Source of the DNA: Yinghuangia seranimata
GTDB lineage: Bacteria > Actinomycetota > Actinomycetes > Streptomycetales > Streptomycetaceae
Assembly (NCBI RefSeq): GCF_029953285.1
Contig: NZ_JASAOI010000019.1
Span: 219,127-283,126 of the forward strand
Direction: 5' to 3'
DNA: 64,000 nucleotides
Positions 41,146 to 48,950 of this stretch are shown piece after piece (the stretch's first letter is position 1; each line of letters opens with the position of its first letter). The notes below the pieces were generated by a model. That model was given only the letters and a program-made list of their open reading frames with translations. It made no database searches and was not told the origin of the DNA. The translations under genes and the position numbers were made by a program.

Positions 41146-42007
41146 CGAGGCTCAGCACCATGGTCGGCCGGTCGATGACGTGGTCGTCGCGGAGCGGGCG
41201 CACCGCGGTCCCGATCGCGAAGAACTCGGTGGTGTGCGACCCCCACGTGTGCGAGTGCTGCCGCAGCTGCACCGCCACGATCCCCTCGGCCTCCAGGGCG
41301 CTCGCCTCGGCTTGCATGCGGGTCATCGCCAACTCGCGTGCGTCGTAGAGGGCTTGGGTGAACTGCTCGATCTCGACGTTGCGTCCCGCCGTGTTGAGCA
41401 CCTGGCCGAGGCGCTGGTGCGCGACGTGGTAGACGCACGACCCCATGACCATGTCCAGCGGCGCGTACCCGGCACGGATCAGGGTCCAGAAGTCCTGGCC
41501 GGACAGGTCCGAGGTGAAGGGCCTGCCCTTGTTGTTGAGCCACGTGCCGCCGGCTCCCGGGTCGGCGCCGTCCGCCTTCACCGCGGTGCCGACCGCGATG
41601 AACTCGGCGATGTCGGAGCCGAACTCCTTGAACTGGATGTCCAGCCGCACGCCGACGACGCCGTCCGCGCCCAAGGCGCTCGCCTCGGCCTCCATGCGGC
41701 TCATCGCCAGCTCGCGCGCGTGGTACATCGCCTGCGAAAGCTTCGTCAGCTCCTGGTTCTTCGACCACCGGCCGAGCTGGATGCCGACGTGGTAGACCGA
41801 GGAGCCGAGCACCAGGCCGAGCGGCCGGAACCCGGCCTCGCGCACCAGCAGGAACTCGTTCACCGTCAGGTCCGACGTGAACAGCGAGCCCTTCTCCCCC
41901 GGCCGCAGCTGCGCAAGCCGCCGCATGGCGTCCTCGGGGACGCCCTCCATGGCCGGCTGCGCGCTTTCCCCCGTCCCGGCCGGTTCCCACCCTGCTCGCT
42001 CGGTCAT
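41138..42007 (-). CDS. Protein with two YbjQ-like (heavy-metal-binding PF01906-type) domains
   Basis: This 289-residue protein is made of two similar halves (about 40-165 and 170-285). Each has an SLFTSDLTVNEFLLV- or PFTSDLSGQDFWTLI-like start, a GLVLGSSVYHVG- or DMVMGSCVYHVA-like strand, the helix ARELAMSRMEAEASAL or ARELAMTRMQAEASAL, and a strand (DGVVGVRLDI / EGIVAVQLRQ) ending in IGTAV or VGTAV. This is the YbjQ fold, which assembles into pentameric rings in E. coli. Metal binding is the Pfam name and is not proven. It lies one base downstream of its paralogue. Confidence 0.82.
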   Translation of the reverse strand: MTERAGWEPAGTGESAQPAMEGVPEDAMRRLAQLRPGEKGSLFTSDLTVNEFLLVREAGFRPLGLVLGSSVYHVGIQLGRWSKNQELTKLSQAMYHARELAMSRMEAEASALGADGVVGVRLDIQFKEFGSDIAEFIAVGTAVKADGADPGAGGTWLNNKGRPFTSDLSGQDFWTLIRAGYAPLDMVMGSCVYHVAHQRLGQVLNTAGRNVEIEQFTQALYDARELAMTRMQAEASALEAEGIVAVQLRQHSHTWGSHTTEFFAIGTAVRPLRDDHVIDRPTMVLSLDA

Positions 42008-42008
42008 G

Positions 42009-42881
42009 TCAGCGCTCGCGCTCCAGTCTCATGATGGTCAGTGTTCCAGGCCCGGCCGCCCGTTCGGAGCGGCGGAACCCGGCGATCGAGGTGCCGACGA
42101 AGACCGCCTCCACGACGACGTCGCGCGAACCTTCTGCCGCGGGGCACTCGTTCTCGCGCACATTCAGGTCGATCTCGTCCAGCACCACCCCGTCGCCGCC
42201 GTGCTTCCCGGCGTCGAGGGCCAGTTGCCGCCGCGCGTCGCGACGGGCGCTGTTCATCAGCCAGGTGTAGCCGTCGATCTCCTGGTTCTCGAGCCGCCAG
42301 GTGTTCCGGCCGAACCTGCGCCAGTCGTCGTGCCGGGTCGCGATGGCGATGCCGAGGACGAGTCCGGTGGGGACCCATCCGCTGTGCACGAGCTTGGCGA
42401 AGTCCTGGCCGCTCAGGTGCGAGGTGAACGGTCTGCGCGGCCGGACGCGCGAGTGCGCCCGGACCGCGGTGCCCAGCGCGGTGAACTCCACGCCCCCGGC
42501 CGGGAACCGACCGATCCGCAGCTTCACCCCGACGATCCCGTCGCCGCCGAGCTCGCGGCACTCCGCGACCGCGCGGGCCAGCGCCAGCCTGCGCGCCTCG
42601 TACAGCGTCGCGACCATCGGCCCGAACGACGGCGCCGACCACGAGGATCGGACGCTCGTCACGCCGGGCGCCGACCACGGTCCCGGGCAGCTCCAGGCGC
42701 CCGTGTACCCGATGTGGAAGACGGCCGTGCCGAGCACCTGCCCGACCGGCTCGAACCCGGCGCCCTTGATCGCCACGAACTCCTCGGCCGACAACGCCGA
42801 GTCCCAGGTGCCGGCGCCCCGGGGTCCCGCCGAACCGCCGGCGGCGTCCCCCGGCCCGCCTATCCCGCCCCCCGCTTGCAC
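42009..42881 (-). CDS. Second double YbjQ-like domain protein (paralogue of neighbour)
   Basis: This 290-residue protein starts at GTG 42881, directly against the stop of the VWA gene. Like its neighbour it has two YbjQ-like halves: SALSAEEFVAIKGAGFEPVG, VLGTAVFHIGY, EARRLALARAVAECRELG and DGIVGVKLRI, then a second half from PFTSHLSGQDFAKLVHSG. It has diverged more, with a WSCPGPW insertion and a Gly-rich N-terminus. Both proteins probably form one hetero-oligomer, inferred from pairing and shared fold. Confidence 0.8.
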   Translation of the reverse strand: MQAGGGIGGPGDAAGGSAGPRGAGTWDSALSAEEFVAIKGAGFEPVGQVLGTAVFHIGYTGAWSCPGPWSAPGVTSVRSSWSAPSFGPMVATLYEARRLALARAVAECRELGGDGIVGVKLRIGRFPAGGVEFTALGTAVRAHSRVRPRRPFTSHLSGQDFAKLVHSGWVPTGLVLGIAIATRHDDWRRFGRNTWRLENQEIDGYTWLMNSARRDARRQLALDAGKHGGDGVVLDEIDLNVRENECPAAEGSRDVVVEAVFVGTSIAGFRRSERAAGPGTLTIMRLERER

Positions 42882-44273
42882 CTACGCCAACTCCTCGACG
42901 AACGCGGCCAGTTGGGCAAGATTACGGCACTCCACCATTGGGACCACCCGGTCGTAGGTCGACGCCGCCGAGTCTCCGGTGTCCCAGTCGCGCCGCGGCT
43001 CGGGGTTGAGCCAGTGCGCGCGGCGCGCCGCCTCGACCAGCTTCGCGAGCGTCGGGAGCGCGAGCTGCCCGTAGTTGGAGCGGGCGTCGCCGAGGATCAG
43101 CAGCGCCGTCTTCGGGCCCACGACGTCCGGGTACTTCTCCGCGAACAGGTCGAACGCGCGCCCGTAGTTGGTGCGCCCGGTCACCCACACGATGTCCGCC
43201 TCGGACGTCATGCGCTTCATCGCGTCGCCGACGTCCACGCCCGGCGCGAAGAACCCGGTCACCTCGTCGAGGTTGTCGACGAACGCGAACACCCGCACCT
43301 TGGTGAACTGTTCACGCAGCGCGTAGGCGAGCAGCAGCGTGAAGTGCGCGAACGACGCCACCGAGTCGCTCACGTCGCACAGCACGACCAGCTCGGGCTT
43401 GTGCGGCCGGCGCGGCCGGTGGAACGTGCGCACCGGCACGCCGCCGGTCGACAGCGACGCGCGCACGGTGCGCCGGAAGTCGAGCCGCCCGCGCCGCCCG
43501 GCCTTGTGCTTGACCGCGAGCCGGGTCGCCAGGCGGCGGGCCAACGGGTGGACGGCGCGCCGCAGTTCGGCCAGGTCGTTGCGGGTCGCGCGGAGGATGT
43601 CGAGGTGCTCCAGGGGCGGCCGCACCGCGACCTTCGCGACCCGTTCGGCGCCGGCGTCCTCGGCGAGCCGACGGCGCACCTCGGCGGTGATCATCTGCTG
43701 CAGCACCGCGAGCCGGTCCTCGAGCGCGCGCCGCGCGGTGCGCTCCGCGAGCCCGCCGCGGTCCTGTCCGGCGAGCACTTCGCGCAGCAGCCCGGCCATC
43801 AGGGTGCGGGCGTCGAGCGCGGAGCCGACCGCGTACGCCGACCAGGTCTGCCGCGGCGCCGACGCCGGCGAGCGCCCGTACGCGGCCACCGCCTCGCGCA
43901 CCAGCTGCCGCATGCCCGCTTCGTCGCCGTCGAGCAGCAGGTCGAACAATCGCTCGCGCATCGCCTCGGCGACCGGGTCGGGGGTGAGCGGGCCCGTCCG
44001 CAGCGGCCGCTCCGCCCGTTCACCCGCCGGCGGGGTGGCGACACCGTCCCCGACGGCCGCCGGGAACCACAGGTCGAACAGCGTGTCGAAGGTCCCGCGG
44101 TGCGTCGGCCGCTTCACCAGCGTCGTCGCGTAGGCGGCCCGCAGCGCCTCGCGGTCCACCAGGTCGAGGACGGTCAGCGCGCGCGCCGCGTCCAGGCCCT
44201 CCGCGAGCGAGACCGGGAGCCCGGCGCCGCGCAGCGCCTCCAGGAACCCGACGTGCCGTTCGAGGAGTGCCAT
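42882..44273 (-). CDS. CoxE-like VWA-domain protein
   Basis: This 463-residue protein has a helical N-terminal half (about 1-270) with Arg-rich segments and a C-terminal von Willebrand A domain. The MIDAS motif is DVSDSVASF, followed by TGRTNYGRAF and ILGDARSNY. VWA proteins of this family work with a MoxR AAA+ ATPase as metal-insertion or assembly chaperones; CoxE with CoxD matures CO dehydrogenase. The gene begins one base after the MoxR stop, so it is a coupled pair. Its client here is unknown, and no Mo-hydroxylase gene is in this operon. Confidence 0.88.
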   Translation of the reverse strand: MALLERHVGFLEALRGAGLPVSLAEGLDAARALTVLDLVDREALRAAYATTLVKRPTHRGTFDTLFDLWFPAAVGDGVATPPAGERAERPLRTGPLTPDPVAEAMRERLFDLLLDGDEAGMRQLVREAVAAYGRSPASAPRQTWSAYAVGSALDARTLMAGLLREVLAGQDRGGLAERTARRALEDRLAVLQQMITAEVRRRLAEDAGAERVAKVAVRPPLEHLDILRATRNDLAELRRAVHPLARRLATRLAVKHKAGRRGRLDFRRTVRASLSTGGVPVRTFHRPRRPHKPELVVLCDVSDSVASFAHFTLLLAYALREQFTKVRVFAFVDNLDEVTGFFAPGVDVGDAMKRMTSEADIVWVTGRTNYGRAFDLFAEKYPDVVGPKTALLILGDARSNYGQLALPTLAKLVEAARRAHWLNPEPRRDWDTGDSAASTYDRVVPMVECRNLAQLAAFVEELA

Positions 44274-44274
44274 G

Positions 44275-45150
44275 TCAGCCCAACTCTGCGGTGGGCAGCC
44301 CGAGTTCCTTGGCGGCGCGGTTCTGGTCGGAGACGTGCTTGAGGACGACGCCGAGGGTGCGCGCGATGGCCTCCTCGTCCAGCGCGTCCGCCTCCAGCGC
44401 GAGCAGCGTGCGCGCCCAGTCCAGCGTCTCGGCGATCGACGGCGACTTCTTCAGGTCCAGCGCGCGCAGCGTCGCCACGGTCCGCACCAGCTGCTCGGCG
44501 AGCGCGTCGGTGATGCCCGGCACCTGGGCGAGCACGATGTCGCGCTCCCGCTCGGGCGTCGGGTAGTCGAGGTAGAGGTACAGGCAGCGGCGCTTGAGCG
44601 CCTCGGACAGCTCGCGCGTCGCGTTCGAGGTGAGCACGACGAACGGACGGCGCGCCGCGGTGACGGTGCCCAGCTCGGGGATGGTGACCTGGAAGTCCGA
44701 CAGCACCTCCAGGAGCAGGCCCTCGACCTCGACGTCGGTCTTGTCGGTCTCGTCGATCAGCAGCACCGTCGGCTCGGTGCGCCGGATCGCGGTCAGCAGC
44801 GGCCGGGCGAGCAGGAACTCGTCGCTGAAGATGTCGTCGTGGGTCGCGTTCCAGTCCTGGCCCTCGGGGGTGGCCTGGATGCGCAGCAGCTGCTTGCGGT
44901 AGTTCCACTCGTACAGCGCGCGGCCCTCGTCGAGGCCCTCGTAGCACTGCAGGCGCACCAGGTCGGCGCCGGTGGCCGCGGCGACCGCCTTGGCGAGCTC
45001 GGTCTTGCCGACCCCGGCCGGGCCCTCGACGAGCAGCGGCTTGCCGAGGGCGTCGGCGAGGAAGACGGTGGTCGCGATGTGCGCGTCGGCCAGGTAGTCG
45101 CCGGCCGCGAGCCGGGCGCGCGCGTCCTCGGGCGAGGTGAACAAGGACAC
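44275..45150 (-). CDS. MoxR/CoxD-type AAA+ ATPase
   Basis: The protein has 291 residues. Walker A is GPAGVGKTELAKA (about 43-55), Walker B is VLLIDETDKTD, sensor 1 is LTSNATREL, and the arginine finger region is EALKRRCLYLYLDYP. It is the first gene of a five-gene, almost gapless operon (MoxR, VWA, YbjQ-b, YbjQ-a, unknown). MoxR ATPases remodel client proteins with their VWA partner. Promoter DNA (45151-45201) is short and shared with the convergent-side nucleotidyltransferase end. Confidence 0.92.
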   Translation of the reverse strand: MSLFTSPEDARARLAAGDYLADAHIATTVFLADALGKPLLVEGPAGVGKTELAKAVAAATGADLVRLQCYEGLDEGRALYEWNYRKQLLRIQATPEGQDWNATHDDIFSDEFLLARPLLTAIRRTEPTVLLIDETDKTDVEVEGLLLEVLSDFQVTIPELGTVTAARRPFVVLTSNATRELSEALKRRCLYLYLDYPTPERERDIVLAQVPGITDALAEQLVRTVATLRALDLKKSPSIAETLDWARTLLALEADALDEEAIARTLGVVLKHVSDQNRAAKELGLPTAELG

Positions 45151-45201
45151 GGCGGCTCCCTCGGCTCAGCTTGACGTGGTCAAGATGCTACCGAGCCGTA
45201 G

Positions 45202-45906
45202 TCAGCGCATCGAGGCCAGGCGCAGCTCGACGACCACGCGTTCGACGCGCGCGTGGTCGGGGTGCTCGGGCAGCACCGAGTCCACCGTCTCGAGCGCGGC
45301 GAACTCGCTCTCGAACAGTGCCGCGAACGCTTCCGGGTCGGACGCGGCCAGCTCGCCGGCCGCGAACAGCTCCTCGCGCTGCGCGGACATGTCGATCGCC
45401 AGGTGACCGGTCGCGAGCAGGCCGCGCGCCTGGCGCAGCAGCCGCAGGCAGTGCCGGCCGTGCTTGGCGGTGCGCTTGGCCAGGTCGGACGAGAAGCCGC
45501 GCTGCCCCGCCCCGTGCCGGGACAGCAGCTTGCGGGACTGCTGCAGGGCGTAGCCGCCGTACGCGCCGCGCACCGCCGCCGTCGACAGGAACGCCTCCCG
45601 GACCTCGCGCAGCGCGCGGCCGCCCTCGGTCTCCACGACGTAGCCGTCGAGCCACAGCAGTTCGCTGACCGTCGGATTGCCCTTCAGGGCGAGGGTCGTG
45701 AACTTGTACAGCTCGTGCACGGTGACGTCGGGGTCGGTGGTGACGCGCGAACCGGTCAGCACCGAGGGCCCGCGCAGCCCGAGCACGTCGGCGGGCGGCG
45801 CGAGGTAGACGCCGAGCCGGTCCTCGTCGGAGCCCTCGCCGGCCAGCCCGTACGCGGTCGAGCCGACCACACCTAGCAGCAGCGTCGCTCCGGTGTCCTG
45901 AGTCAC
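45202..45906 (-). CDS. RlaP-like nucleotidyltransferase (DNA polymerase beta superfamily)
   Basis: The protein has 234 residues from GTG 45906; upstream in-frame codons to 46086 lack domain character and are excluded. The N-terminus has the polymerase-beta nucleotidyltransferase motif GSTAYGL then SDEDRLGVYLAP, with the acidic pair that binds metal. The remainder is helical with WLDG and KRTAKHGRHCLRLLRQ, as in PF10127 proteins. Bacterial members are associated with RNA ligases (RlaP), but no ligase gene is adjacent. The substrate is unknown. Confidence 0.8.
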   Translation of the reverse strand: MTQDTGATLLLGVVGSTAYGLAGEGSDEDRLGVYLAPPADVLGLRGPSVLTGSRVTTDPDVTVHELYKFTTLALKGNPTVSELLWLDGYVVETEGGRALREVREAFLSTAAVRGAYGGYALQQSRKLLSRHGAGQRGFSSDLAKRTAKHGRHCLRLLRQARGLLATGHLAIDMSAQREELFAAGELAASDPEAFAALFESEFAALETVDSVLPEHPDHARVERVVVELRLASMR

Positions 45907-46205
45907 GACCGTAGGCCTTTCGCGTGGTGAGGCGGCGCCGACGCTCCCGGGTCCCCGGGTTCGGCTTCCGGTCCGGGTGGGGTCGGGTCCGGACATGAGT
46001 ATCGGGGAGGGCTGCGGCCCGAAGACAGTGGATTTCCCCGACGACAAAGCCGCCTTGCCTACGCCCAAATGGTGAGAGGAGGCCACGACCCTCGGCCGAT
46101 GACCGCGATCCGGTTCCGGCCGAGGATGGAGCGAGCCTCACACAACGGGGATGAGGGGGACGGTGGTGCAGGCCGGTCCCTTCGCTTGATCGGAAGGGAA
46201 GGTCG
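45907..46205. other. Divergent intergenic region (nucleotidyltransferase / anchored esterase)
   Basis: No gene is supported in these 299 bases. The right end carries GGAAGGGAAGG, the ribosome site for the esterase at 46206. No convincing inverted repeat or -10/-35 pair was found. Confidence 0.4.
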
Positions 46206-47408
46206 ATGGGCTACGGGCTGGCCGCTCGACCGGCATGGGACATGGACATCACAAGCTGGTGGTTCGTACTGGGCATGGCGCTGGCGACGGTGGGGGCCGC
46301 CGTCGCGACCGTGCTGACCTGGCACCGCAGGCGGCTCAAGAGGACCCGCCGGGTCACCGCGCTGATCGTGACGCAGCTGATGGTCACGCTGACGATCCTG
46401 GCCGCGGTCAACAGCCAGATGTACTTCTACAGCACGGTCTCGGACGTCCTGTCGATCGCCGACGGGCCGCCGGGGCCCAAGCTGCACGTGCCGCACGTCG
46501 ACGGCCCGGACCGGCTGCGCGCCGACGCGGCGACACCCGGGCCGGGGGTCCCCGGCTGGCTCTCGGCGCACAAGAGGCTCGACACCCGGCACGGCGTCCT
46601 GGTGTCGACGACGGTGACCGGCGCGAGGTCCCGGCACTCGCTGCCGGCGCACGTGTACCTGCCCGCCGCGTACTTCGACCCGGCGCGGGCGGACGAGCGG
46701 TTCCCGGTGATCCAGTTGCAGTCCGGCTACCCGGGCACGCCGAGCACGTGGGTGCGGCGCATGCGGATAGAGCGGATCCTCGCCGGGCTGATGGGCTCGG
46801 GCCGGGTGCCTCCGGTCATCGCGGTGCTGCCGGAGCAGAACCCGGTGCAGGGGCGGGACAGCGAGTGCGTGGACGCGGTGGACGGCGCGCGCGCCGCGAC
46901 CTACCTCGGGGAGGACGTGCCGGACGCGGTCGCGGCGAACTTCCGGACCGCGGAACGCCCCGCGCGCTGGGGCATCATGGGCTACTCGACGGGCGGCTTC
47001 TGCGCCGCGAACCTCGCCATCCGCTACCCGGACCGGTTCGGCGCGGCCGCGAGCCTGTCGGGCTACTACAAGGCGATCACCGACATGACGACGGGCGACC
47101 TGTACAAGGGCGACGAGCAGGCGCGCAAGGACAACAGCCCGATCGTGACGATCGACCGGCCGCGTGAACGGCCGCTGCGGATGTACCTGTTCGCGGCGCG
47201 CGGCGAGGGGCACGCGGTGCGGGACATGCAGAAGTTCGCGCTGAAGTTCCGGGCGCCGAACGAGGTGACGACGGTGGTCGCGCAGTCGGGCGGGCACAAC
47301 TTCCACACCTGGTCGGCCGGCATCCCGGCGGCGCTGGAGTGGCTGGGGGCGCGCGTCGGGGAGCCGCCGCGGGACGTCGTGCAGGCCCGTACGTCGCCGT
47401 CGCGCTGA
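46206..47408 (+). CDS. Membrane-anchored esterase (antigen 85/esterase D-like)
   Basis: This 400-residue protein has two or more N-terminal membrane segments (about 18-38 and 52-75). An extracytoplasmic PF00756-type esterase domain (about 120-385) follows, with LPAHVYLPAAYFD, the nucleophile elbow GYSTGGFCA (Ser) and the late His in SGGHNFHTW. Family members include mycolyltransferases and secreted esterases of actinobacteria. The substrate is likely a lipid or acyl ester at the cell surface. A strong hairpin follows the stop. Confidence 0.87.
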   Translation: MGYGLAARPAWDMDITSWWFVLGMALATVGAAVATVLTWHRRRLKRTRRVTALIVTQLMVTLTILAAVNSQMYFYSTVSDVLSIADGPPGPKLHVPHVDGPDRLRADAATPGPGVPGWLSAHKRLDTRHGVLVSTTVTGARSRHSLPAHVYLPAAYFDPARADERFPVIQLQSGYPGTPSTWVRRMRIERILAGLMGSGRVPPVIAVLPEQNPVQGRDSECVDAVDGARAATYLGEDVPDAVAANFRTAERPARWGIMGYSTGGFCAANLAIRYPDRFGAAASLSGYYKAITDMTTGDLYKGDEQARKDNSPIVTIDRPRERPLRMYLFAARGEGHAVRDMQKFALKFRAPNEVTTVVAQSGGHNFHTWSAGIPAALEWLGARVGEPPRDVVQARTSPSR

Positions 47409-47409
47409 G

Positions 47410-47447
47410 GACCGCGCGCACGGTGGGATCAGTCCGTGCGCGCGGTC
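47410..47447. terminator. 14-bp hairpin between convergent esterase and small membrane gene
   Basis: GACCGCGCGCACGG and its perfect complement enclose a 10-base loop two bases after the esterase stop. The minus-strand 40-residue gene ends 17 bp further on, so it may serve both. Confidence 0.8.
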
Positions 47448-47463
47448 GGTTCGGGGGTGCCGG

Positions 47464-47586
47464 TCAGCGGTTGGCGGCCGCGACGATCATCAGGGTGCCG
47501 AAGATCACCGCGAAGCCGAGCACGTAGATCGACAGCCGGATCCACATGCCGTTCTCGCGGCTCTTCTCGTTTTCGGGCAGCGCCAT
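47464..47586 (-). CDS. 40-residue single-pass membrane protein (DUF6126-like)
   Basis: The protein runs from ATG 47586 to TGA 47464: a charged N-terminus (MALPENEKSRENG) followed by one hydrophobic helix (MWIRLSIYVLGFAVIFGTLM) and a short tail. The MWIRL-IYV pattern resembles the small DUF6126 proteins that sit beside XRE regulators in Streptomyces. AAAGGA lies upstream. It is in the same orientation as, and 55 bp downstream of, the XRE-cupin gene. Function unknown; probably a regulated small membrane partner. Confidence 0.68.
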   Translation of the reverse strand: MALPENEKSRENGMWIRLSIYVLGFAVIFGTLMIVAAANR

Positions 47587-47641
47587 GGGACACGCGTCCT
47601 TTCGGTCGGAGCGCAGGAGGGGGTGCGGCGGGGTCGGTGGG

Positions 47642-48223
47642 TCAGTGCGTGGCGGGGGGCAGGCAGGCGGTGAGTCCGACCATCGCGGGCGCCGCGTGCA
47701 CCATGAGGAACTCGACGGGCGTGTGCTCGTCGGCGGACTCCATGACGTGCGGCATCGCCGAGTCGAAGTGCGCGACGTCGCCGGGCGCCAGCATCCGGAC
47801 GGTGTCGCCGAGGGTCAGCCGCAGCTGGCCGGCCGTGACGTACAGCCACTCCTCCCCGGGGTGGACGCGCGCCGGGCCCCGCGCGCGTCCGGGTGGGACG
47901 CGGACGCGCAGCGCCTGCATGCCGCGCCGCGGGCTGCCGGCCCGCCAGTACGTCCAGCCGTGCGCCTGGAAGGGCTCGGCCTGCTTGGCGCGGACGACCG
48001 GCTCGTCGCCGGCCGCGCTCTCGCCGAGCAGGACGGAGACCGCGGTGGCGTAGACGCGGGCCAGGGTCAGGAGGGCGGGCAGCGACGGCTGGCGCTGCGC
48101 GTTCTCGAGCCGGGACAGGTACGGGACGGACAGGCCGCTCGCGTCCGCGGCCTCGTCGAGCGTCAGCCCCAGCGCGAGTCGGGCCGACTTCAGGCGTTTG
48201 CCGAGGCCGGGGGATTCGGGCAT
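47642..48223 (-). CDS. XRE-family regulator with C-terminal cupin domain
   Basis: This 193-residue protein has an N-terminal helix-turn-helix (about 5-65: LGLTLDEAADASGLSVPYLSRLE) and a C-terminal cupin sensor (about 105-190: HPGEEWLYVTAGQLRLTLGD, then PGDVAHFDSAMPHVM). Such proteins are small-molecule-responsive regulators. Spaced GGCAA/TTGCC repeats lie between it and the divergent scramblase-like gene, a likely operator for both. Confidence 0.92.
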   Translation of the reverse strand: MPESPGLGKRLKSARLALGLTLDEAADASGLSVPYLSRLENAQRQPSLPALLTLARVYATAVSVLLGESAAGDEPVVRAKQAEPFQAHGWTYWRAGSPRRGMQALRVRVPPGRARGPARVHPGEEWLYVTAGQLRLTLGDTVRMLAPGDVAHFDSAMPHVMESADEHTPVEFLMVHAAPAMVGLTACLPPATH

Positions 48224-48253
48224 AGCATCACGCTAGCCAGCCGCACCACACGT

Positions 48254-48278
48254 GGCAATTTTCTTGCCTTGGAGGCAA
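48254..48278. promoter_or_regulatory. Operator-like GGCAA-N5-TTGCC-N5-GGCAA
   Basis: Three alternating half-sites with exact five-base spacing form two overlapping palindromes between the divergent XRE-cupin and scramblase-like genes. The last half-site overlaps the TTGGAGG ribosome site of the latter, so binding would block its expression. Confidence 0.6.
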
Positions 48279-48285
48279 AACCCTC

Positions 48286-48891
48286 ATGGACATAGCCCTG
48301 CTTCAGGGACAGTCGCAGCTGATCATCCGGCAGAACTTCCGGCTGATCGTCAACCAGTACGTGGTGCACCTGGTGAACCCCGACGGCTCGCACGGCGCGG
48401 TCGTCGGATACGCGCAGCAGAAGCGCGGCAAGCTCAAGGAAGAGGTCGTCCTCTACACGGACGAGAGCAAGCAGTTCGAGCTGGCCCGCTTCAAGGCCCG
48501 GCAGGTGCTGGACGTGCGCGCACAGCACGACGTCACCGCCGTGGACGGCACGCCGCTCGGGGTGTTCTCGAAGAACTTCAAGAAGTCGCTGATCCGTTCG
48601 ACGTGGCACCTGGAGCGGCCGGGCGCCGAGCGGGCGACCGGGCAGGAGCGCAGCCTGTTCGGCGCGATCCTGCGGCGGCTGTGGGGGTTCATCCCGGTGG
48701 TGGGCGACTTCCTGCCGGCGCCGACCTACCACTTCGACTTCGTCGGCGACGACACCAAGGCTCCGGTGCTGCACGTCGAGCGGCAGATGAAGCTGCGCGA
48801 CCAGTACTTCGTGACGTTCACCGACCCGACGATGGACCGCCGCTTCGGGATCTGCGTGGCGGTGGCGATGGACGCCATCCAGAACCGCTGA
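48286..48891 (+). CDS. Scramblase/LURP-one (tubby-like) family protein
   Basis: This 201-residue protein has no signal peptide. It has the repeating beta pattern of the phospholipid-scramblase/LOR fold: LIIRQNFRLIVNQYVVHLVN, GAVVGYAQQKRGKLKEEVVLYTD, TYHFDF and YFVTFTD, with a central hydrophobic helix region (GFIPVVGDFLPAP). Bacterial members have unclear function; membrane or lipid binding is suggested. It is divergent from, and probably controlled by, the XRE-cupin regulator. Confidence 0.75.
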   Translation: MDIALLQGQSQLIIRQNFRLIVNQYVVHLVNPDGSHGAVVGYAQQKRGKLKEEVVLYTDESKQFELARFKARQVLDVRAQHDVTAVDGTPLGVFSKNFKKSLIRSTWHLERPGAERATGQERSLFGAILRRLWGFIPVVGDFLPAPTYHFDFVGDDTKAPVLHVERQMKLRDQYFVTFTDPTMDRRFGICVAVAMDAIQNR

Positions 48892-48900
48892 CGGCACGCC

Positions 48901-48929
48901 GCGCGGGCCCCGGGTATCCGGGCCCGCGC
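48901..48929. terminator. Bidirectional hairpin between scramblase-like gene and APC permease
   Basis: GCGCGGGCCC (48901-48910) pairs with GGGCCCGCGC (48920-48929); the CGG/CCG inside extends the stem with one bulged C. It sits between convergent stops. Confidence 0.7.
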
Positions 48930-48950
48930 TCCGGCGTCCGGGGCGGGAGG

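Noticed and set aside
45907..46086. Longer nucleotidyltransferase start at 46086
   Set aside because: The added residues are not conserved-looking and GTG 45906 sits directly before the nucleotidyltransferase domain.
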